A stretch of 32,673 nucleotides of DNA, taken from the NCBI GenBank assembly GCA_027484655.1, contig JAIXSM010000025.1:1-32673 (forward strand). The letters run 5' to 3'. Every line of letters begins with the position of its first letter. Positions within the stretch are counted from its first letter, which is position 1. The notes under the pieces were generated by a model, which worked only from the letters and a program-made list of their open reading frames with translations, searched no databases and was not told the DNA's origin. The position numbers and the translations under genes were made by a program. The stretch is from Hyphomicrobiales bacterium. Its GTDB lineage: Bacteria > Pseudomonadota > Alphaproteobacteria > Rhizobiales > Beijerinckiaceae. This document shows positions 23,534 through 32,008 of this stretch, piece after piece.

Positions 23534-23755
23534 ATGACGACGTACACTGTTGAAGTAAGGCGAGGCGAAAAGGCTATCCACTCTGAATTGGGTAAGCTAT
23601 TCCCAAATCAAGGCGACGCTTGGCAATATGTGACGGAACTTGCTGCACAGTTTGATATTCCGGGATTGCGTATTGTCGTTAAAAATGAAGAGGGTGATAT
23701 TCTTCTCATGGCTGGGGTTGGCGCCCTTCAGCAAATAACCGAAGCTGCTGCTTAG
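23534..23755 (+). CDS. Small DUF6894-like protein (73 residues)
   Basis: The frame reads MTTYTVEVRRGEKAIHSELG, then GDAWQYVTELAAQFDIPGLR, IVVKNEEGDILLMAGVGALQ. The layout (N-terminal strand, central helix with A-YV-ELA, then a strand pair 'I-V-NEEGD-L') resembles small DUF6894-type proteins common in Hyphomicrobiales. Cytoplasmic by appearance. No function is known. It ends 9 bp from the convergent FmdE-like gene with no terminator between them. The upstream 100 bp, next to the dispersed repeat, is AT-rich and may carry its promoter. Confidence 0.7.
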   Translation: MTTYTVEVRRGEKAIHSELGKLFPNQGDAWQYVTELAAQFDIPGLRIVVKNEEGDILLMAGVGALQQITEAAA

Positions 23756-23764
23756 TGGTCGTGA

Positions 23765-24262
23765 CTATTTGACTTTCTCGACGCGATACAACGCCTCCGC
23801 CTTCATGACTTCATTATGCCGGAACATCGGATCAGGATTTTTATTGATTTCGACAAGACGCGGCAGCGACGACATCGGAATCGAGTACTTCAGCCCCTCT
23901 CCGCCTTTGCGAGGCCGGATCACAATGACAGCCGCTTGATCAGCCGGCGCATGTTCTGCGGCTAGCGCCACCGTCCTCTGGCCGAACGATGAACGAGTTG
24001 CGATTGCAATTCCGTCCGCAAAGCAAGCGCACGGGGCCTTTGGGTTGTCATAGTAAAGCACAGTGAGCGAGCGGGGTTCAGCCTTAAGGCGCTCAACAGC
24101 ATCCAACCCTATCTTGATCCCGACAGGGATGAATGAGCCATATCCGCCATGGACACGCGCCCCTAAACGCACCCATTCTTCAGCGGTCTCAGCTCCAGCA
24201 GGGACAGAGACGATGAGACTGCCGAAAAGAGCGAGGGCCAATTTTGATGGAACCATGCTCAT
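23765..24262 (-). CDS. Periplasmic FmdE/FwdE-domain protein
   Basis: This 165-residue protein has a signal peptide (LALALFGSLIVSVPAGA, cleavage near AGA|ET). It is followed by a domain like formylmethanofuran dehydrogenase subunit E: EWVRLGARVHGGYGSFIPVGIKIG, LTVLYYDNPKAPCACFADGI and AIATRSSFGQRTVAL. His38 and the Cys78/Cys80 pair sit where related proteins bind metal or a cofactor. The export signal and stand-alone form argue against a role in a methanofuran dehydrogenase; a periplasmic metal- or ligand-binding role is more likely (inference). Strong GGAGAAA 6 nt before the ATG. It lies 78 bp downstream of the outer-membrane barrel gene on the same strand, probably in one operon. Confidence 0.78.
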   Translation of the reverse strand: MSMVPSKLALALFGSLIVSVPAGAETAEEWVRLGARVHGGYGSFIPVGIKIGLDAVERLKAEPRSLTVLYYDNPKAPCACFADGIAIATRSSFGQRTVALAAEHAPADQAAVIVIRPRKGGEGLKYSIPMSSLPRLVEINKNPDPMFRHNEVMKAEALYRVEKVK

Positions 24263-24340
24263 TGCTTTCTCCAGTCGACAAAGACACCTTGGATTTATAG
24301 ACGGACGCCAGACATCATTGCGCTGGCGTCCTATCGCTCA

Positions 24341-25243
24341 TCAGAACCCAATCGCGAGTTTGGCGCGGGCAATGGTTCGCTCAAAGCCATCCAGATCAAG
24401 GCTTCCGGGCACGCCACGAGCCTTGCCGGCAATTTGCGGCTGAACCGTCACATTGAACGAGGCGTTTGGTGTGATTTTGGCCATCAGCGTCGGGCCGAAG
24501 AAGAGCGCCTGCCCTTCCAGCGTCCCGAACACGGAGCTGTCAAAAGCATGCAACCAACGCGCCTCTGCACCCAGATACAGCTTGTCCTCAATAACCGCGT
24601 AGCTGATGGCGCTAGAAAGCGTTGTCGATGAAGCCGATGACCAGCGTTTCGTGGCCGAATCCTCTTGACCGACCGACGCGAAGTTCGCGTTCATCGCCCA
24701 AAACAGGCGATCGGAAATTGGCGCATCGATTTGGACCTTGGCCTCGACGCCAACCGCATTGCTCTGGAAACCAGCCCCGTCGATACGAGCCCAACGCGGC
24801 TCCAGGGCAAACGTCAAAGCGAACGGCTGAGTAGCCGTACGCTCAATAAGCCGATGTCGGACTTCAAAAGAAAACCCATCAAAGCCATAGCCGGATGTGT
24901 TGTCAGGGAAGATGGCGACATCGCGCACCCGATACATGTTCCCAAAGACCGAGCCTGCAATCGACCAATTCTCGGCGAACGTGTAGCCGAGTTCGAGCTT
25001 TTGCGTCACGACGCTATAGCTTCCGGACCGCTTTCCAAACCGACCGTCATTTTCCAGAGCCAGCCCAAGGTCGCCCACGCTGCCCACGCCCGTGGCGGAC
25101 GTGAAGCCAAAGATATCTCCCGGGATGTCAATCGCCTGAGCTTCCGGGGGCGCCGGGGAGCGACCTTTTGATTGCAGATCCGCCGCAGCCAATGGTGTCA
25201 CCAAGAGACATGACCAAACAATCGCAACCGAACGAATCTTCAC
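24341..25243 (-). CDS. Outer-membrane beta-barrel protein of unknown specificity
   Basis: This 300-residue protein starts at GTG 25243 with AGGAG about 8 nt upstream. A signal peptide (VAIVWSCLLVTPLAAA) is followed by alternating amphipathic strands with aromatic girdles: SYSVVTQKLELGYTFAENWS, GYGFDGFSFEVRHRLI, FALTFALEPRWARI, LYLGAEARWLHAF. It ends in a C-terminal strand finishing with Phe (TIARAKLAIGF), as the BAM machinery recognises. No TonB box or plug domain was seen, so passive transport or a structural role is likely. It is the first gene of a probable operon with the FmdE-domain protein, and is divergent (111-bp gap) from the DUF4198 gene. Confidence 0.8.
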   Translation of the reverse strand: MKIRSVAIVWSCLLVTPLAAADLQSKGRSPAPPEAQAIDIPGDIFGFTSATGVGSVGDLGLALENDGRFGKRSGSYSVVTQKLELGYTFAENWSIAGSVFGNMYRVRDVAIFPDNTSGYGFDGFSFEVRHRLIERTATQPFALTFALEPRWARIDGAGFQSNAVGVEAKVQIDAPISDRLFWAMNANFASVGQEDSATKRWSSASSTTLSSAISYAVIEDKLYLGAEARWLHAFDSSVFGTLEGQALFFGPTLMAKITPNASFNVTVQPQIAGKARGVPGSLDLDGFERTIARAKLAIGF

Positions 25244-25354
25244 TGAGCGTCTCCTATTGCACCGGCTTGGAACCCCAACGGGGCAGTTGCGAGGCTTGAT
25301 ACCGCAGAGTATGAAGAACGTCCAGATACGTCATACACGGAGGAACCACCAAGC

Positions 25355-26137
25355 ATGTTCAGAACCGCCGCTGCTCTCGCGTTCATGCTCGCTGCAAGTC
25401 CGGGTTTTGCTCACTTCCAGCAGATTATCCCATCAAATGACGTGCCCAGTCCGGAAGATACTACGAAGCTTGAGCTTGTGTTCACGCATCCAATGGAGCG
25501 AGGACCGGTCATGGAAATGAAACGGCCTCGGCGATTCGGGGTGCACATCGACGGCAAGTTCATCGACCTGAGCGGCTCCCTGAAGGCCGGCCAGCGACAG
25601 GGCAAAACGATCTGGACTGCGTCGTACAAACACAGAGGACCCGGCGCTTCGATTTTCTATGTTGAACCCGAACCCTATTGGGAGCCTGCTGAAGGCAAAT
25701 ACATCATCCATTACTCAAAGGTCATCGTGGACGCTGGAGCCAGCGGCAAAGAGTGGGATGCTATGGTCGGAGCGCCCGTCGAAATCGAGCCGCTCACCCG
25801 TCCGACAGGCTTGTGGACTGGCAACTTATTCACCGGGATCGTTCGCAAGGATGGAAAGCCAGTTCCATTCGCCGAAGTCAAAGTTGAGTTTGTGAACGAT
25901 GGATCGGTCAGGCCACCGAATGATGCGTTTGTGACGCAGGTCCTCAAGGCTGATGCAAATGGGGTTTTCTCTTACGCGATGCCCCGTGCTGGCTGGTGGG
26001 GATTTGCTGCCCTGATTGAGAGCGCGGACAAAATGAAAGCTCCGGATGGCAAAGAAGCCCCAGTCGAGCTGGGGGGCCTCATCTGGGTTAAGGCGACCAA
26101 CTTCCCGTTGAATCGGGCCGCGGGACAACCAAGATGA
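25355..26137 (+). CDS. Periplasmic DUF4198-family (NikK-like) protein with an N-terminal His after cleavage
   Basis: This 260-residue protein has a signal peptide (FRTAAALAFMLAASPGFA); predicted cleavage after residue 19 leaves His20 as the mature N-terminus (HFQQIIPSNDV). That opening and the beta-sandwich segments KLELVFTHPMERGPVMEM, WTASYKHRGPGASIFYVEPE, YIIHYSKVIVDAG and RPTGLWTGNLFTGIVRKDGKPVPFAEVKVEF match DUF4198 proteins, some encoded with nickel/cobalt uptake systems. A free N-terminal His with several further His/Met (HPM, YKH, IHY) suggests metal binding; this is inference. Divergent from the barrel/FmdE operon, so a shared promoter region at 25244-25354 is likely. Weak GGAGG about 11 nt before the ATG. 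Confidence 0.8.
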   Translation: MFRTAAALAFMLAASPGFAHFQQIIPSNDVPSPEDTTKLELVFTHPMERGPVMEMKRPRRFGVHIDGKFIDLSGSLKAGQRQGKTIWTASYKHRGPGASIFYVEPEPYWEPAEGKYIIHYSKVIVDAGASGKEWDAMVGAPVEIEPLTRPTGLWTGNLFTGIVRKDGKPVPFAEVKVEFVNDGSVRPPNDAFVTQVLKADANGVFSYAMPRAGWWGFAALIESADKMKAPDGKEAPVELGGLIWVKATNFPLNRAAGQPR

Positions 26138-26176
26138 GAACAGCGCATCAAACAGGATGAAAATCCGGTGTCGCGG

Positions 26177-26199
26177 CAACACCGTTATTCGCGGTGTTG
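26177..26199 (+). terminator. Weak hairpin after the DUF4198 gene
   Basis: CAACACCG (26177-26184) and CGGTGTTG (26192-26199) form an 8-bp stem with a 7-nt loop 40 bp past the DUF4198 stop. No U-run follows, so termination is only possible. From here to 26443 nothing further could be supported. Confidence 0.3.
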
Positions 26200-26443
26200 A
26201 TTGACGCGCGCCTCCGCATCGCCTCTCATCCAAATTGGCGCGCTATAGAACTACCGTTAAACAATCAGCAAGCTGGGTGTTGGCAATGACATCCAGCTAT
26301 TGCGCCGCCAACACTCCGATCAACTCGTCGGAGCGATAGCCGACGACGCCACGCGGTCATCGCACCGGCGCCCGGTTGCGATTGATCGCGTCGGCGATGA
26401 GACGGTAAGCGAGCAGGCGTCGCAAGCAGTTGCGCGTGGCTAA

Positions 26444-26608
26444 GTCCATCGAGTTCTCGGCTATCTGAAGCGCTTCGAGCATTTTCCTGAGCGAGGAACG
26501 CTACGCAATGAGATGCTGCCCGGGTTACGCATCATTGGTTTTGAAAGACGAAAGAGTGTTGCATTTGTCGTCGCGGAGCGAGAGGTAGTGGTATTGCGTA
26601 TACTTTAG
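26444..26608 (+). pseudogene. C-terminal remnant of a ParE/RelE-type toxin
   Basis: The frame reads LGYLKRFEHFPERGTLRNEM, then LPGLRIIGFERRKSVAFVV and VVVLRIL before TAG at 26606-26608. The string 'RFEHFPERGTxRxxxxPGLRxIGFERR--IAF' is the conserved second half of alphaproteobacterial ParE toxins. The N-terminal half and any antitoxin gene are missing (TAA just upstream), and the last residues (usually Y-GG-D) are lost. Non-functional remnant. Confidence 0.7.
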
Positions 26609-26619
26609 CAGGCTGCTGA

Positions 26620-26670
26620 AAAAGGTTTTGCGTGGGCCCATATCGGTCAATCCGAATAGCCGCTGGTATA
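26620..26670 (+). pseudogene. IS630-family transposase C-terminal tip (copy 2)
   Basis: GTGGGCCCATATCGGTCAAT at about 26627 and the following AGCCGCTGGTATAA match, with few changes, the end of the IS630 remnant at 7285-7325. It encodes WAHIGQSE and stop. Only the extreme 3' end is left, next to the ParE remnant. From 26671 to 26787 nothing else is recognised. Confidence 0.55.
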
Positions 26671-26787
26671 ACCCTGCCCGAAACTTCAAGCTGACATTGT
26701 CAGGAAGCCAGCAGCCACATTGGGGGACAGACATCGCTTGACCTTTCCCTGTCAGAATAAAGCGGCTGCGACAAGCTGCGCGACCAT

Positions 26788-29700
26788 TTATGCGGTCAGC
26801 GATGCAAAGAGATCGCGAAGGGTAGCCTCGTCCAGCAATACATCAGCGGCGGGGCCTGTCTCATCAAATAGAGCGTCGGCAAGCGCCTGCTTGCGAGCCT
26901 GCATGTTAAGGATCTTCTCCTCCACCGTACCCGCCGCCACGAGGCGGTGCACAAAGACCGGCTTCGTCTGCCCGATCCTGTGCGTACGATCCATGGCTTG
27001 GCGCTCAACGGCTGGGTTCCACCACGGGTCGTAGAGGATCACAGTATCAGCTTCGGTCAGGGTAAGACCAACGCCGCCCGCTTTCAAACTCAGTAAGAAA
27101 ACCGGCGCAGCCCCCTTGGCGAAGGCTTCGAGCACCTCGCTCCGTTTGCGGGTCTGCCCGGTGAGTGACAGACTCAAAATCCCCGCTGCATCGAGATCCG
27201 TTTTGATCAGTTGGAGCATCTCGACGAACTGCGAGAAGACCAGGACGCGCCGACCCTCCGCGACTAGCTCGCCTAAAAGCGAGGCAAGCCGCTCCCGCTT
27301 GGCGCTCTCCACGACGGATCGCGCCGCCGCGGTCTTGACGAGTGCCGGATCACAGCAGACCTGCCGCAGCTTCAGCAGCGCGTCCAGCACCGTGATCCGG
27401 GCTGCCGCCATTCCCCGGGAACTGATTGCCTCCCGCACGCGAGCATCCATCCTGCTACGCACGGACTCGTAGAGCGCCTGCTGGGATTTCGAAAGTTCGA
27501 CGCGTTCGAGTATTTCGGTGCGGGGAGGCAGCTCGGCTGCGACTTCCTCCTTGGTTCGGCGCAGGAGGAATGGCCGCAAACGGCGCTTAAGTCGAGCCTG
27601 TGCAGCAGCGTCACCATGCTTCTCGATTGGGGTTCGGAACAAAGTCTGAAACCGTTTGCGGTCGCCGAGGAGGCCAGGGTTGATCCAGTCGATCAAGGTC
27701 CATAGATCCTGCAGCGAGTTCTCCAGTGGCGTGCCGGTTAGCGCCAACCGCCCCTTGGCCGGGATCTCGCGCAGCGTCTTGGCCATCTGCGAGGCAGGGT
27801 TCTTGAGCGTCTGCGCCTCGTCCAAAATGACCAGGCCCCAGTCCTGCATCGCTAACCAGTCGCGATCTCGCGACAGAAGCGGATAGGTGGTGACAACCAG
27901 ATCGGCGTCGAGCGCACTGTCGCGCATCGTTGCGCGGTCGGATCCATGAAGAATAACAAGCCGCAGCTCTGGAGCGAACTCCGCTGCTTGCGTTCGCCAG
28001 ACATGAAGCAGACTGGTCGGCGCAATCAGCAGCGATGCGCCAGGAGTGTTTGCTTCACGTCGAGCCTGCAGGAGAGCGAGTGTCTGCACCGTCTTCCCAA
28101 GGCCCATGTCATCCGCCAGCACACCGCCGAACCCTGCCTCCAGGAGAGTTCCCATCCAGGCGGCGCCGTAGGCCTGGTACCCGCGAAGCTGCGCTTTGAG
28201 GCCAGCCGGAGGCACAAAGCTCCCAGCTGCGGCCAGCGCCTCAAGGCGGTGCGCCAGCGGCAAAATCCCGGCCGTGTCAGCGAAACGAACGGCGCTACCG
28301 GCAAGGGCCTCCTCCGCAAGGCGGACGACGCGCGCGTCGGATGGGTGAAGCGCTCCCAGCTCGGCGTGATGAACCAGGAAGAGATGAAGGAGCGGCGCCA
28401 GCGGGCTGAGGTCGAGCGCGACGTAACCCTTATTCCCACGGTCCAGATAGACGGGACGATCGGCTAGAATTCGTGCGAGCGCGTCAGCATCCGGGATCGC
28501 CTCCCATTCGTCGCGGATTTGGTCCAGAAAGGCGGCGATCAGGGGCGCGACATCTGTGCGCGCGCCGGCGATGTCCGCATTGAACCCGAGCGAGAACCAG
28601 TCATTGCCCTGAAACGCATCATTCCCCTTTTCGCGTTCGGTGGAGACGATCAGCGTGGCAATGTCGGAGCTCAAGCGATAGGGCCATTTTGAGGTCTCCG
28701 TCACCTCCCAGCCCTCGGCGCGGAGCGCGGGGACAATACGGAATGCGAAGTCGCCCGCCTGGCGGACGACGGAGACATCGAGCGTGAACGGGTTCGGGTC
28801 GTCCCTTGCAAAGGCGAAGTCGCACTGGAGCATCTTTTCTCCGGGGACGTGCGTCTCAAGATCGTCAATGGGCAAGGCGCCTGCCGCCATCAGCCGAGCT
28901 GCGGCGGCGGCCTCCCAAGCCTCGTCGCGTGCAATCGTCACGACCTCGCCGTTCTCGATTATGCTTGGCTCAGTTGCAGCATCCTCTGTGACCTCTTGTC
29001 CGTCATAGACGAAGCGCAAGATGAGCGTCGGCAGCTGCACCTTGCTCCCCCAGTAGCTCCCGCCCCTGTGAGCTGCTTCCGCGCCTAGTATCAGGCGGAC
29101 GAAGCGTCGGTTCGCGGCGCGTCGTCTCTGCCTGATCGCACGTGGATGCGGTAGAGACAGGCCGGCGAGGCGATCCGGCAGGGCTTTTGCGAGCGCCTCC
29201 GTCTCGTGCGCGGCGATCTCCGGAGCGCCTTCGACAAGGCGCAACGCGGTGCGGTCGACAGCCCAATTCAACACGCCAATCTGTCCCCGCTCCCTGTCGA
29301 TCCAGATAGTCGCCCCGCCTGCACCGCCGAGACAGCAGAGGTCGAGCGGCTGGCCATCGGTGTCCTCAAAACGCAGCTTCTGGCCGCCGGACGGAGTCAA
29401 CGCCCAGCCGAGCCGTGGATCCGGACACGACTCAGACCAGCTCAGCTTTGCGCCGGGATTGGGCTGGTGCAGAAAACGGTCGGTCTCGCAAAGACGGCGC
29501 AACAGCAAGACAGCAGCCTCCGCCCGCGGGCGAAGCAGATCAGGTAGACTGTAATAGTGAGACTGCGCTTCCCAAAGTCGCGCCAAGGCCAGCGCCGAAA
29601 GAAGCTCCAAATCCTCCGGGCGGATGAACTGCGCCGGCGCGGCGCTGCGTATGGCATGCACGACATCATAACGCCGTATGCCGTTGTTGAGAGCCGACCC

Positions 29701-30162
29701 TGCACTGTTGATCCGCCCTTTGCAGATGTCGATCCTTGCCTCGCCATTGCGCGGCGCAAGGACATAGAGCAGGCGATCCTTCACGTTATCAGGATAGCCA
29801 TTGCAGGACGGTACCTGCAGCTTCGGCGGCGCGGCCAAGGCCGCACTGCCCTTGACGCGCTCAAGCCAACCTAAAACCGGCATGGCGAGCGCACCGCGAC
29901 GATCGTGGCGTTCGCCCCAAACCAAGAGCGCCGCGGCCACGTGTTTGCAGTTGTACCCAACAGGACAGGAACAAAATCCCTCGACGCGGCCGCCCCCCAG
30001 TGAAAGCCGCTGGCGGTAGCTTGCGCCCTGCCCGTTTTCCACACGCCCTGTCAGCGAGCCGTCGGCCTGCGCCTCTACCTCCACGACAAGGCCGCGCCGC
30101 GCATAATCGCGTCCGCGTTGCAGGATCCTCTCATCGAAATAGTCGCTCAGCCGTATGGTCAT
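26788..30162 (-). CDS. SWIM zinc-finger SNF2-family helicase/ATPase
   Basis: This 1124-residue protein has an N-terminal SWIM zinc finger (CxCx5CxH: C64, C66, C72, H74) and a long middle region of about 550 residues typical of bacterial SNF2 proteins. The SNF2 ATPase core follows. Motifs are LRGYQAYGAAWM, motif I ADDMGLGKTVQTLALL (about 685), motif II LDEAQTLKN (about 782), motif III ALTGTPLEN, then the C-terminal lobe with VLVFSQFVEML (about 980), SLKAGGVGLTLTEADTVI and motif VI MDRTHRIGQTKPV (about 1058). It is likely an ATP-driven DNA translocase acting on protein-DNA complexes. Length is normal and all motifs are intact. AAAGGAG lies just before the ATG, though spacing is short. No restriction or defence partner genes are adjacent. 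Confidence 0.95.
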   Translation of the reverse strand: MTIRLSDYFDERILQRGRDYARRGLVVEVEAQADGSLTGRVENGQGASYRQRLSLGGGRVEGFCSCPVGYNCKHVAAALLVWGERHDRRGALAMPVLGWLERVKGSAALAAPPKLQVPSCNGYPDNVKDRLLYVLAPRNGEARIDICKGRINSAGSALNNGIRRYDVVHAIRSAAPAQFIRPEDLELLSALALARLWEAQSHYYSLPDLLRPRAEAAVLLLRRLCETDRFLHQPNPGAKLSWSESCPDPRLGWALTPSGGQKLRFEDTDGQPLDLCCLGGAGGATIWIDRERGQIGVLNWAVDRTALRLVEGAPEIAAHETEALAKALPDRLAGLSLPHPRAIRQRRRAANRRFVRLILGAEAAHRGGSYWGSKVQLPTLILRFVYDGQEVTEDAATEPSIIENGEVVTIARDEAWEAAAAARLMAAGALPIDDLETHVPGEKMLQCDFAFARDDPNPFTLDVSVVRQAGDFAFRIVPALRAEGWEVTETSKWPYRLSSDIATLIVSTEREKGNDAFQGNDWFSLGFNADIAGARTDVAPLIAAFLDQIRDEWEAIPDADALARILADRPVYLDRGNKGYVALDLSPLAPLLHLFLVHHAELGALHPSDARVVRLAEEALAGSAVRFADTAGILPLAHRLEALAAAGSFVPPAGLKAQLRGYQAYGAAWMGTLLEAGFGGVLADDMGLGKTVQTLALLQARREANTPGASLLIAPTSLLHVWRTQAAEFAPELRLVILHGSDRATMRDSALDADLVVTTYPLLSRDRDWLAMQDWGLVILDEAQTLKNPASQMAKTLREIPAKGRLALTGTPLENSLQDLWTLIDWINPGLLGDRKRFQTLFRTPIEKHGDAAAQARLKRRLRPFLLRRTKEEVAAELPPRTEILERVELSKSQQALYESVRSRMDARVREAISSRGMAAARITVLDALLKLRQVCCDPALVKTAAARSVVESAKRERLASLLGELVAEGRRVLVFSQFVEMLQLIKTDLDAAGILSLSLTGQTRKRSEVLEAFAKGAAPVFLLSLKAGGVGLTLTEADTVILYDPWWNPAVERQAMDRTHRIGQTKPVFVHRLVAAGTVEEKILNMQARKQALADALFDETGPAADVLLDEATLRDLFASLTA

Positions 30163-30502
30163 GCGCTCCTTTGTCAGCCTTGTCAGGCAGACCCTTCGAA
30201 TCGATCCCGAATCGCACCCGGAGCCCGTCCCCAGCTAAGAGTCCATCGCGAGCTGGCGACATGGTCAAGGCAGCAGACGTGCCTCCGGCGCCGCGCGCGT
30301 CGCTTCCGTTGCCGTATCCAAGCGAGACCCTCAAATCGGCTTGTTGGCGGCCTGCGCGACCGGCGTCCTGCCCGCACAGATTGGATTAGAACGCCCTACA
30401 GCGCCTGCGAGCGGGCGCGCCGCTAGCTGCGTAGCGGACAGGGCGAACTAGACGCGTACAGTAGGATTTTGCGCGAGCGTGACGCCAGCTCCATGATCAG
30501 GC
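30163..30502. other. Region upstream of the SNF2 gene; no gene assigned
   Basis: Several short GC-rich frames overlap here without domains or ribosome-binding sites. One minus-strand frame (30131-30334) has a balanced composition but overlaps the SNF2 start, so I leave it out. A 27-codon minus-strand frame beginning at ATG 30506 (MSLIMELASRSRK...) overlaps the stop of the next small ORF as ATGA and may be translated. Confidence 0.3.
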
Positions 30503-30634
30503 TCATAGCTTTCCATTTCTCTTATTCCCATCACAAATGCGCCGCAACGCCTGCCGCAAGTAGCGCTGCGCGAGAGCAAATCGCTCCGCCCTCTGCCTCT
30601 TTGTCGTTGCTGTCGTGAAATCAATCGTCCTCAT
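30503..30634 (-). CDS. Very small basic protein (43 residues), unknown
   Basis: ATG 30634 is preceded by a strong GGGGAGGA with good spacing (AAA before the ATG). The product is MRTIDFTTATTKRQRAERFA... followed by LAQRYLRQALRRI and a short tail: one amphipathic, Arg-rich helix. No family is recognised. Its stop overlaps the start of a 27-codon frame by ATGA. It diverges from the 55-residue ORF at 30705 across an inverted repeat, a layout seen in small regulatory pairs. Confidence 0.45.
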   Translation of the reverse strand: MRTIDFTTATTKRQRAERFALAQRYLRQALRRICDGNKRNGKL

Positions 30635-30658
30635 TTTTCCTCCCCAAGCATGTCTCTG

Positions 30659-30684
30659 CGTCATGCTATTTATGCAGCATGACG
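30659..30684. promoter_or_regulatory. Inverted repeat between divergent small ORFs
   Basis: CGTCATGCT (30659-30667) and AGCATGACG (30676-30684) form a 9-bp perfect inverted repeat with an 8-bp spacer, centred in the 70-bp gap between two divergent small ORFs. TATGCAG occurs at 30671 and again at about 30697. It could be an operator for both directions. Confidence 0.45.
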
Positions 30685-30704
30685 GTTTTGATTAGTTATG
30701 CAGA

Positions 30705-30872
30705 ATGGAGGCACACGATCGATCTGCAGGTCGGATAAATGACGTTATGAGAATCTTCGAAATGATCACGCCTGCGGATCACGCAAAGCTCGCAGGGCTC
30801 GACCGAAACGCTAAGCAGACATCCTTCGCTCTGAAACAGGAGCGCTATCGCCAGAGGCTCAAGCGCTACTGA
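30705..30872 (+). CDS. Small helical protein (55 residues), unknown
   Basis: The frame ATG 30705 to TGA 30872 encodes a protein with MRIFEMITPADHAKLAGLDR and a basic end ALKQERYRQRLKRY. An internal ATG at 30747 (41 residues) is an alternative start. Neither has a strong Shine-Dalgarno. Composition is balanced and helical, unlike chance frames in this GC-rich DNA. No family is recognised. It lies 128 bp before the exonuclease gene and could share its transcript. Confidence 0.4.
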   Translation: MEAHDRSAGRINDVMRIFEMITPADHAKLAGLDRNAKQTSFALKQERYRQRLKRY

Positions 30873-31000
30873 GATAGAATGCGCAAACGCAAGCCCGGGT
30901 CTGCAATCCCGAAGCGGCCAGAACCGCCAAGTACGCCAAGCACTTAATCCAATCGAAGCTTTGCCTTATAGTGCGCCTCTCATATGCGGGGGAGAGCGTC

Positions 31001-31882
31001 TTGAACTTGGAGGCAATGGCTCAGGCCCTGGAGGCCAGCGGCGACTATCGGGTGCTTCGGAAGATCTCGCCCCGCACGCAGGTCACGCCGGAGGATGGCT
31101 CCGACAAGAGGACCGGGCTGTTCGTGGACGTGGAGACGACGGGGCTGGACCCCGAGCGACACGAGATCATCGAACTCGCTATGGTCCCGTTCACGTACAG
31201 CAGGGACGGCCGCGTCTTCACGATCGGAGAGCCATTCCACGGCTTGCAGGAGCCCAGGGAGCCGATCTCGGCGGAAATCACCGCGATCACCGGGATCACG
31301 CAAGAAATGGTCACAGGACACCAACTTGATCCGCATGCGGTCGACGCCTTCGTGGAAAATGTCGACCTGATCGTCGCCCACAACGCCCCGTTCGATCGAC
31401 GCTTTCTTGAGCGCTACAGCCCCATCTTCCAGACCAAACCCTGGGCCTGCTCGATCGCGCAAATCGATTGGCGAGCCGAAGGCTTCGAAGGGACGCGTCT
31501 CGGCTACCTCGTCGCCGGGGCCGGCTACTTCTACGATCGGCACCGAGCACTGAACGATTGCTATGCGGCGCTTGAGTTGCTGGCGAAGCCCCTGCCCCGT
31601 ACCGGCCAGCCCGCGCTAGGCCAGATGCTGGATACGGCGCGCCAGATCACCTGGCGGATCTGGGCGGTTCATGCCCCATTCGACCTGAAGGACGTCCTGC
31701 GCGATCGCGGCTACAAATGGAACCCTGGAACAAATGGATCGCTGCGGGCATGGTCCATCGATGTCGCGCAGGATGACAGGGAGGCAGAGCTCACGTTCCT
31801 CCAGAACGAAGTCTATCGCGGCGTGATCGACCTCCCGATCAAGCGGATCGACGCATACAATCGCTTTTCCGCGCGGGCGTGA
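31001..31882 (+). CDS. DEDDh 3'-5' exonuclease (DnaQ/Pol III epsilon-like)
   Basis: I choose TTG 31001 (293 residues) because GGGGGAGAG lies just upstream and MNLEAMAQAL is a natural N-terminus; a GTG at 30971 would add ten residues. Exonuclease motifs are ExoI FVDVETTGLDP (D43, E45), ExoII VAHNAPFDRRF (D132) and ExoIII HRALNDCYA (H181, D186), so all five metal/catalytic residues are present. A C-terminal extension of about 85 residues (WAVHAPFDLKDVLRDRGYKW..., ELTFLQNEVYRG, DLPIKRIDAYNRFS) is shared by stand-alone alphaproteobacterial homologues. It is probably a DNA-repair or nucleotide-scavenging exonuclease rather than the replicative epsilon subunit. An IS5 fragment lies 126 bp downstream. 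Confidence 0.9.
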   Translation: MNLEAMAQALEASGDYRVLRKISPRTQVTPEDGSDKRTGLFVDVETTGLDPERHEIIELAMVPFTYSRDGRVFTIGEPFHGLQEPREPISAEITAITGITQEMVTGHQLDPHAVDAFVENVDLIVAHNAPFDRRFLERYSPIFQTKPWACSIAQIDWRAEGFEGTRLGYLVAGAGYFYDRHRALNDCYAALELLAKPLPRTGQPALGQMLDTARQITWRIWAVHAPFDLKDVLRDRGYKWNPGTNGSLRAWSIDVAQDDREAELTFLQNEVYRGVIDLPIKRIDAYNRFSARA

Positions 31883-32008
31883 AGGAACTTCGACCCCATC
31901 TGAGTAATGCCGCCGCAACTAGGAGCCGTTAACGAATAGGATTCCTGTTCTGTCCGCTTCGTGATTCAAGGTCGCTTTCGGAAGGAGGCGAGCTTGATCT
32001 GAGGCCTG

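Noticed and set aside
26340-26480. 41-codon minus-strand frame (MLEALQIAENSMDL...)
   Set aside because: Plausible composition, but it is antisense to the better-supported ParE remnant at one end, has no ribosome-binding site and matches nothing I know.
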